Shown here: positions 57,895 through 64,000 of the stretch, one piece after another
Layout: the number at the start of each line of letters is the position of its first letter
Position numbering within the stretch: the stretch's first letter is position 1
NCBI RefSeq assembly: GCF_026210795.1
Contig: NC_089436.1
Span: 1-64,000, forward strand
Origin: Rhizophagus irregularis
Taxonomy: Eukaryota > Glomeromycota > Glomeromycetes > Glomerales > Glomeraceae
Length of the DNA stretch: 64,000 nt
Direction: 5' to 3'
Position numbers and translations under genes: made by a program
The notes under the pieces: generated by a model
What the model was told of the DNA's origin: nothing
What the model saw: only the letters and a program-made list of their open reading frames with translations
The model's database searches: none

Positions 57895-58425
57895 ATTATT
57901 AACCATAATTAGATAATTAAATTGGTAATTTAAATTTATTTTAATAAATAAAACACCCCTTTGATTTTTTAGATCAATTTGAGACAATTAATTTTTTTCT
58001 CTAAATTTTTAGATCGATTCAACACCCTTATTGACCATAATTAGATTGTAATTAAATTTATTTTAATAAATAAAACACCCCCTTGATTTTTTAGATCAAT
58101 TCGAGTTTATTAAATAGACACCCTTTACAATTAATTTTTTCTCTGGATTTTTAAATCGATTCAACACCCTTATAATTAATTTTTTCTGATTTTTATCGAT
58201 TTAACATCTTTAACATTAATTTTCTTCCTTCAATTTTTTCCTCAAAAATCACCCTTATAATTAATTTTTTCTTTAATTTTTTATCGATTTAACATCTTTA
58301 ACACTAATTTTCTTCCTTCAATTTTTTCCTCAAACTTCCTTCAATTTTTTCTTCTTCCTTCAATTTTTTCCTCAAACTTCCTTCAATTTTTTCTTCTTCC
58401 TTCAATTTTTTCCTCAAAAATCTCA
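57895..58425. repeat. Degenerate repeats and CT-rich leader repeats
   Basis: From 57895 to 58180, AATAAAACACCCCTTTGATT and TTTTAGATCAATTCGA phrases recur with CAACACCCTTA. From 58215 to 58420, TTCCTTCAATTTTTTCCTC is repeated five to six times. The CT-rich part ends eight bases before the ATG of the next gene and probably forms its leader or promoter. Confidence 0.8.
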
Positions 58426-58428
58426 AAA

Positions 58429-59841
58429 ATGGATTCAATCGACAAAGAAAGTAAATTAAAAGAAATTAGTATGTAATGAATGAGATATATAAATTTATGT
58501 TTTTTATTTATGTATTATAAGTTTTTTTTTATTTACTTAATAATTTTTCCAAAAGAACAAAATTTAATAAGGTTCGCCTCAAAGACATTTAAAGAGATGA
58601 AAGAATTAGAAATTAGATTTCTTAATATTTCTAATTCAAACGCTATATTAGAAAATAATGATATTGGGATATTCCGAATTCATTTTGGAGAAAACGATTT
58701 TAATGAAATTGATGAAGAAGAAGTTGATTCAAAAAAACAGTCAATCACAATAAAAAATAAAAAAGTTAATAATTTTTTTATACTTTTAATTCATTAAGAT
58801 TCTATTCATTTTGACAATATATTAATTATGCATTGTTATGCGCAGAAACCGTTTTTATCATCTCCGGCTATTACGATGGCAAGGAATCTACGAGAATTAT
58901 TACTAAATATCGATAAACTCCCAGATCAACAATCTTTTACGATGAACCCGACAAAATTCACAATAATTGAATCATATGTACAATTTTTGTTGAACAAATT
59001 AAAAAGTTCTTCAACAAAAGAAGCTTTTGTTGAAGAACTTAGATGTAATAATAACAATTTCTTAGAAATCGGTCTACCTCCTAATAATGAAAATTTAAAA
59101 GATAATTTTGAGATTACCTCGGAGGTAAATTTGTTAAAAATGGAGGAATCTTCCTTCGAACGAAGTAAGGAAGAAATAATAAGAGCGCTGGTCGCTCAAT
59201 TAATATCAATTTATGACAATGTTCTTCAGGAATATATCGAAGCAGAGATTAATAGACAAAATGGATTTCGTAATTATTTGAATTTTTTAAAGATTTATAA
59301 AAAAATCGAAATATTTTGTAACATATACAAAATCAGATTGAAAGGTCAAACAATAAAAAATCAAACAAATACCAAAATTGTCGATTATAGCAAACAAAAA
59401 ATTAAATTAACAACTCTCACCATCACTCTCAGAGCAGCAAAAAGAATTGATAGGCTATTAAGTCTTTCCAATAAAAATTTTCTCATTGTTGACATATTTC
59501 CTAATTTAGATGTAGCTTTTTTTAAATCGTCGTCAATTAATGTCTCTGCATATGAATGTTGGCTGAAGATCATAGAAACGGGAGAAATAATTTCAGAGGA
59601 GCAAGGATACGAAATCTATCAACAAAAAAAGAAGGAGGAGAATTCATTAAGAGAAAATATTCTTAAACAAGTGTATGAATCGGCGGGATATGAATCGGCG
59701 GAATATGAATCGGCAGAATATTATTACATTGATGAAGAATCACCAAGATACTATTCTGATAATGACAATCCTGATAACGAAGAATCACCAAGATATTATA
59801 CCAATAACGAAGAATCTATTCTTCCTATGGATGAATCTTAA
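58429..59841 (+). CDS. Intact three-exon gene, unknown function
   Basis: Exons 58429-58468 (ATG, donor GTATGT), 58556-58764 (acceptor TTCCAAAAG, donor GTTAAT) and 58846-59841 (acceptor ATGCGCAG). Phases match exactly, giving 414 residues. Mostly helical and hydrophilic: LIRFASKTFKEMKELEIRFL in exon 2; NLRELLLNIDKLPDQQSFTM and ESYVQFLLNKLKSSSTKEAF early in exon 3; IIRALVAQLISIYDNVLQEY; and a basic stretch before LTTLTITLRAAKRIDRLL. The C-terminus is repetitive and acidic, with YESAGYESAEYESAEY and two EESPRYY units. No signal peptide, membrane helix or catalytic motif. Undamaged splice sites and frame in a neighbourhood of relics argue that it is a live gene. Family not recognised. Confidence 0.75.
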
Positions 59842-59849
59842 CTCTTTCC

Positions 59850-60090
59850 TCCGCTTCCTTTCTCTCTTCTTCTCTCCCTTCTTCGTTATTTTCCTCCTTT
59901 CCTCCCTTCTTCTCTCTCTTCTTCGCTCGTATCCTCCCTCTCTTCTTTTTCTCCTTTTTCGCTCTTTTCTTCCCTTCTTTCCTTCTTCTCTCCTTCTTCG
60001 TTCTTTTCCTCCCTTCCCTTTCCTTCCTCCTTCCTTTTCCTCTTTCATTTCCCTTCCCTTCCCTTCCTCCTTTCTTTTCCTCTTTAATTT
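59850..60090. repeat. Polypyrimidine tract
   Basis: About 240 bp almost only C and T on the plus strand, right after the stop of the preceding gene. It is the mirror-type counterpart of the polypurine tract at 19905-20080. Open frames on both strands (Phe/Leu/Ser-rich or Lys/Arg/Glu/Gly-rich) are translated low complexity. On the minus strand, however, a more ordinary-looking segment (MNVKESVKREPKKRTKSVPS, from 60193) precedes it and could be a gene start. Confidence 0.75.
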
Positions 60091-60093
60091 CAC

Positions 60094-60193
60094 CAGTAGA
60101 ATCCATTATTTTTTTGATTTTTTGTTCCTCGGCACTTGGTACTGATTTCGTCCGTTTCTTTGGCTCTCTTTTGACACTTTCTTTCACGTTCAT
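60094..60193 (-). CDS. Possible start of a minus-strand gene running into low complexity
   Basis: ATG at 60193 reads MNVKESVKREPKKRTKSVPS then AEEQKIKKIMDSTGEIKEE before entering the 240-bp purine tract on this strand. The frame is also open for about 27 codons upstream of the ATG. The balanced amino-acid use of this piece contrasts with the following Lys/Arg/Glu/Gly repeat. It may be a basic disordered protein or a fragment; no family. Confidence 0.25.
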
Positions 60194-60790
60194 GTTTAAG
60201 TCATTGTTTGGGTGTTTTTCTCCTTTTGTTATTTCATTTCTCGGGTTAGTACTTTGATATCCATTTTATTATAATTTTTAAATGTAAAAGTTTATGCGAA
60301 GCGCATGGGAATTTTATATCTGATTTTTTATCTTAATTTTTATAGTCGTCATCTTTACTTTAAAGTACAAAATTAGAAATACAATCGCCACTGGTTACAA
60401 ACCTGGATATACTGAAAACTCGTTATATCGAACCAAATAGTGCAGAACTATTTATCCAAAACTCGTGTTTGTTTGATCAAATATATTATATACTGAATGA
60501 TCACGTGAATTAAAATTGGATAATCTTTTTCTTTATCGGAATACAAAATTTAAAAAAAAACCCAATATTAACACAATATATCAACAAATTATGAAAAATG
60601 TCAACTACAAAAACCTTCCCGTTCATTATTTTTGGAATAAGAAGGCGTGAATGCAAATTAGTATTTTAATGAAATTCTTCTTGAACTTAATCTCTTGAAT
60701 TTAATGCATGAAATTCTTCTAATATTTATTTATTTCTTTTATTTCTTAGTTTTGATGGAAAAATTGATGACCTTGATATGTTAATTTCTA

Positions 60791-60990
60791 GCTGATATTA
60801 ACGCGTATGGATATGTTCATATTGAGGATGAAATGCTAGAGGGTGGACTTACTGATGAAGAAATTGTTGATAGGGTATGAATACAAAAATGAAATAACTT
60901 ATTTATACCAGAAAAAGTTACTTTGGCAGTAGTTAAAAGATTTATAAACGAATCTATAAGATTTTATACGCAGAAGTGGGTAAAGAATTA
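60791..60990 (+). pseudogene. C-terminal relic of a DDE_1 (pogo/Tigger-like) transposase
   Basis: After TTAATTTCTAG, an acceptor-like site, the frame reads ADINAYGYVHIEDEMLEGGL then TDEEIVDRV to a stop, followed in another frame by KVTLAVVKRFINESIRFYTQ. The LTDEEIV phrase after an acidic stretch is typical of the C-terminus of Tigger-like transposases in fungi and animals. No catalytic part remains. Confidence 0.45.
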
Positions 60991-60999
60991 AATAATATA

Positions 61000-61680
61000 A
61001 TATAATAATAAAGATAATTCATAATTCACCTTAATTATTTTTAATCATGTGATTTGATTTTATTGGTAGAATTTATATACCGCGTTATATCCAGTGACGA
61101 CCGCAATCTCAATTTTATATATTAATCGAAAAAAATAAGTAGTACCAAGAAAATTCTCAGAAAATTTTCTTGATGATCGCAATTAATTGGATTTAAATTT
61201 AAAAATTGTCAATCGTAATTTCAATTTCAATTTCAATTTATTTATTAATCAGCCTTTGAAAAATAAGGCCCATCAATTTCTAAAAATAGCTAAACGCGAA
61301 TTTAATTTTAATGATTATTCTGTTATATTAACAAAATTGATCAATTTGCGCTTTTTTCTAACAATAATAGTTAGATAATATAAAATAGATAGTCATAATG
61401 CTATTATGTAATAATAAAAAGAGCGATTTCTAATTAAACTCAATTCCAATTGTTTGTTTGTAAATTCTAATCGTTTGATTGCGACGTAAATCATGATCAT
61501 CTTCCGATTTCTGAAACTATTTTTCACAAATATATACTGTATTGATATTGATGGACTGAAATTTAAAATGCCCCATGATTTTTTAGAAAACAACTTATTA
61601 GCATAGCGGCCAATCACAAAGATAGCACTGAAAATATAAGATCAGCTGATACTAACAACTGTGATCTGTATATGGTGATT
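61000..61680. other. Spacer with one hairpin-repeat copy
   Basis: A single divergent hairpin unit (AAGAAAATTCTCAGAAAATTTTCTT) lies at 61146-61170 next to AATCGAAA and GATCGCAA phrases. Short open frames at 61187-61378 and 61393-61617 have no support. Confidence 0.5.
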
Positions 61681-61689
61681 AAGACCGAT

Positions 61690-62320
61690 TAGAATCACGA
61701 ATTCACGATTATTAAGAAAAATTCTTGGGAATTTTTCTTGATACTGCTTATTTTAAAGTTTAAAGACCGATTAGCAAACTGAAATCACGATTTCAAGAAA
61801 AATTCTCGTGAATTTTTCTTGATAGCTTATTTTTAAAGTTTAAATAAATTGAAATCACGATTTTTTAAGAAAAATTCTTGTGAATTTTTCTTGATGCTGC
61901 TTATTTTAAAGTTTAAAGACCGATTAGCAAACTGAAATCACGATTTCAAGAAAAATTCTCGCGAATTTTTCTTGATACCGCTTATTTTTAAAGTTTAAAT
62001 AAATTGAAATCACGATTTTTTAAGAAAAATTCTTGTGAATTTTTCTTGATGCTGCTTATTTTAAAGTTTAAAGACCGATTAGCAAACTGAAATCACGATT
62101 TCAAGAAAAATTCTCGCGAATTTTTCTTGATACTGCTTATTTTTAAAGTTTAAATAAATTGAAATCACGATTTTTTAAGAAAAATTCTCGCGAATTTTTC
62201 TTGATGCTGCTTATTTTAAAGTTTAATGACCGATTAGTAAACTGAAATCACGATTTCAAGAAAAATTCTTGCGAATTTTTCTTGATACAGACTGATTAGT
62301 AAATTGAAATCACGATTTTT
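61690..62320. repeat. Second large tandem hairpin-repeat array
   Basis: About eight units with AAGAAAAATTCTCGCGAATT and TTTCTTGATRCTGCTTATTT, with linkers TTAAAGACCGATTAGCAAAC (long unit) or TTTAAATAAATTG (short unit) alternating. This is the same alternation as at 46.9-47.4 kb and in the same orientation. Arm sequences vary (TTGGGAA, TCGTGAA, TCGCGAA) but keep pairing. Confidence 0.92.
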
Positions 62321-62374
62321 AAATATGATTGTTTATATTTGACTAACTTTAATAAAGTAGTATGAAAACCCCAA

Positions 62375-62635
62375 TTCTGGCTCACTCCCACCATATAATC
62401 TAAAATACTACCACTTTATATAATCTAATTACCACCATCATATAACCTAATTACCACCACATAATCCACCTACCACTTTTACTATAATTTAACTACCACT
62501 TTCATATAATCTAGCTTACCACCATCATATAATATAATTACCACCATATAATCCACCTACCACTTTTCATATAATCTAGTTACCATCATATAGTTTTATT
62601 ACCACCATACAACTCTATTACCACCATATAATCTG
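62375..62635. repeat. ACCACCATATAATC simple repeat
   Basis: About twelve degenerate copies of TACCACCATCATATAATCTA with length changes. Non-coding; ends about 185 bp before the next ATG. Confidence 0.85.
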
Positions 62636-62820
62636 AAAAATATCAACCGAACAAGAAATAGGATTTCAAAGCTAACGGAGCTAAAAAAGGTAAGGAAATA
62701 TTAACCCATCCAGGAAACCAGCCATGGAGTCAATAGAGTGGAATAGCAAGGCAAGCAATTACCCTTATACTGAGAAAAAATGTAATTGAATAAAAGATTC
62801 ATATATAAAAGGTTTACAAG

Positions 62821-63348
62821 ATGTCACAATACAGACCATTACTAAGACGTATACTAGGCCAGTTTGAACTCAACATAGAAGAATGGGTAAAGGAAATAAT
62901 GTGGTATTTAGATATAGCATATTTAAAAGCTTTAGATTCCGAATTTAGCAAAGAAAGTATGTTAGTATCTGGATTAGAAGAGCTAGTAGAAATATTTGAT
63001 GAGATGTTAGAAGGTGATGATATATGGATACATCCATCACTTTTATCACGAATAAGATATTCTATTCTACCAGATGAGATGGCAATATATGAAAGATTTT
63101 CAGATATCATTAAGAACTTCTCAGAGGATAAAGAATTAGCATATGCATTATTAGACTTAGTAGAAATATTATCAAAAAAGAAACCTACAACATTCAACAT
63201 TATAGATTACAATATACAAAGAATATTCACGAATCCTAATGATGAATATAGAAATGAATTCAGCATCTACCATATTAAAGGAGATGAAGATATGGACGAA
63301 GATACAGATAAAGACACAGATGAAGACATAGATGAAGTAGAGCAGTAG
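62821..63348 (+). CDS. Hypothetical protein truncated by a MITE
   Basis: ATG 62821 to TAG 63348 gives 175 residues: MSQYRPLLRRILGQFELN, then a helical, mildly acidic body (EEWVKEIMWYLDIAYLKALD; IWIHPSLLSRIRYSILPDEM; YNIQRIFTNPNDEYRNEF) and an Asp/Glu-rich tail (DEDMDEDTDKDTDEDIDE). The TAG is the first triplet of an inserted element. After the element the same frame resumes at 63931 with NEFNEYYQNLAPTTESQLDR and leaves the window, so the original gene was longer. Coding-like sequence also precedes the ATG in another frame (from ATG 62724: MESIEWNSKASNYPYTEKK, then TGA), so the N-terminus may be damaged too. The family is not identified; no enzymatic motif. Confidence 0.65.
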   Translation: MSQYRPLLRRILGQFELNIEEWVKEIMWYLDIAYLKALDSEFSKESMLVSGLEELVEIFDEMLEGDDIWIHPSLLSRIRYSILPDEMAIYERFSDIIKNFSEDKELAYALLDLVEILSKKKPTTFNIIDYNIQRIFTNPNDEYRNEFSIYHIKGDEDMDEDTDKDTDEDIDEVEQ

Positions 63349-63922
63349 AGGTAGGCTCCGAATCTGGTCAATCCGGTCATCCTAGGATCAATCCGTCTAA
63401 TAGGCGGATTCGGATTGATCAGATGAATCCGTCAAATAGACCGGATGGATGACCGGATATCCGATCTATCCTATACGGGATCGACAAAAAAATTTCCTTT
63501 TTAGGAAATTTTATGTTACACGACCGGAAACTAAATTTAGAAAAACTGGTTTTTTGTGGAACGGGTATCGCCAAAAATGGAAACGATCGACATGCCCGTG
63601 CGTCACGTGACAACAATTAAATACCTAATCATAAATTCCGGCTGAAATTAAAAGATCGGCGAAAAATTTCCTTTTTAGGATTCTTGTGAAACCCAAAATT
63701 TCATTTTTGCTGGGAAACAAAATTGCCTTTTTTGGATTTGTGTAACGTTACTCGTACCCTAAAAAGGATAACTCTATGCCGATTACTTAATTCCGGCCGG
63801 AATTATAATCAATCCGGTCAATCCGCGGATAATCCGATGATCCGATTTTTTTAATCCGGATTGATCCGTCACGTGATCATCCGGATGACGGATTGACCAG
63901 ATTCATCCGGAGCGCACCTCTA
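63346..63922. mobile_element. 577-bp hAT-type MITE inserted in a gene
   Basis: Ends TAGAGGTAGGCTCC and GGAGCGCACCTCTA are inverted copies, continuing as GAATCTGGTCAATCCG against CGGATTGACCAGATTC. The 8-bp TAGAGCAG flanks it at 63338-63345 and 63923-63930. The interior repeats CCGGTCAATCCG, GGATGATCCG and AATTCCGGC motifs and is more GC-rich than the host. Eight-base duplication and TAGAGG ends fit hAT. No transposase inside. Confidence 0.92.
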
Positions 63923-63930
63923 TAGAGCAG

Positions 63931-64000
63931 AATGAATTCAATGAATACTATCAGAATCTTGCACCGACCACCGAGAGTCAGCTGGATAGACTAAAAAATG
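63931..64000 (+). pseudogene. Continuation of the interrupted gene beyond the MITE
   Basis: Right after the second TAGAGCAG the frame used by the upstream exon continues open as NEFNEYYQNLAPTTESQLDR and LKN to the window edge. Removing the element plus one 8-bp copy would give a continuous frame. Confidence 0.75.

Noticed and set aside
59675-60145. Phe/Leu/Ser-rich plus-strand frame overlapping the end of the 58.4 kb gene
   Set aside because: Translated polypyrimidine tract overlapping a well-supported gene in another frame.

Overview
The window begins at a chromosome end: 274 bp of CCCTAA repeats at the left edge are a telomere read on its C-rich strand. Beyond it lies about 64 kb of very AT-rich eukaryotic DNA with short GT..AG introns (mostly 50-140 bp), many transposon relics and one Crinkler (CRN) effector-type gene. 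This fits an arbuscular mycorrhizal fungus of the Rhizophagus/Glomeromycota type. That is inference from protein families and composition; no rRNA or other marker gene is present.

Layout. 0.3-7.8 kb: subtelomeric, nearly gene-free, with degenerate tandem repeats. 7.8-11.5 kb: decayed CMC/Tnp2-like transposase (+). 12-13.5 kb: tandem repeats. 13.8-16.2 kb: decayed hAT transposase (-). 16.2-17.6 kb: 52-bp satellite with a 209-bp higher-order period. 17.7-19.9 kb: the most unusual locus, an array of about 18 tiny exon-like blocks (25-44 nt), each between consensus splice sites, separated by 78-109 bp introns with two hairpins each. Just upstream (20.1-20.45 kb) are two perfect palindromes, a TATA box and a nested stem structure. 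20.5-25 kb: degenerate repeats, a small expressed-looking gene fragment, duplicated gene debris and a MITE with an 8-bp target duplication.

25.4-28.3 kb (-): CRN gene with ubiquitin-like header, P-loop NTPase and PD-(D/E)XK nuclease-like C-terminus, with one frameshift in a T7 run. 29.6-34.7 kb (-): a nine-exon gene that fuses a DDE transposase-like region to a complete RecQ helicase, now carrying two frameshifts and two in-frame TGA codons. 35.8-46.0 kb: a TA-flanked MITE-like element into which a non-LTR retrotransposon (ORF1 broken, ORF2 of 1795 residues intact) and two tRNA-derived SINE-like units were inserted at one 16-bp target.

46.4-47.4 kb: tandem hairpin repeats, a family that recurs at 53.1, 57 and 61.7-62.3 kb. 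47.6-50.9 kb (-): Plavaka-type transposase broken mainly at homopolymers. 51-55 kb: MITEs and relics. 55.1-56.1 kb (+): coiled-coil/Ser-Pro/Cys-rich gene with a duplicated exon. 58.4-59.8 kb (+): intact three-exon gene of unknown function. 62.8 kb to the end (+): a gene cut by a 577-bp hAT-type MITE whose first triplet supplies the stop codon.

There are no operons. The common thread is a telomere-proximal compartment of mobile elements and fast-evolving genes. Many breaks are single-base changes in homopolymers, so assembly error must be separated from true decay before calling pseudogenes.
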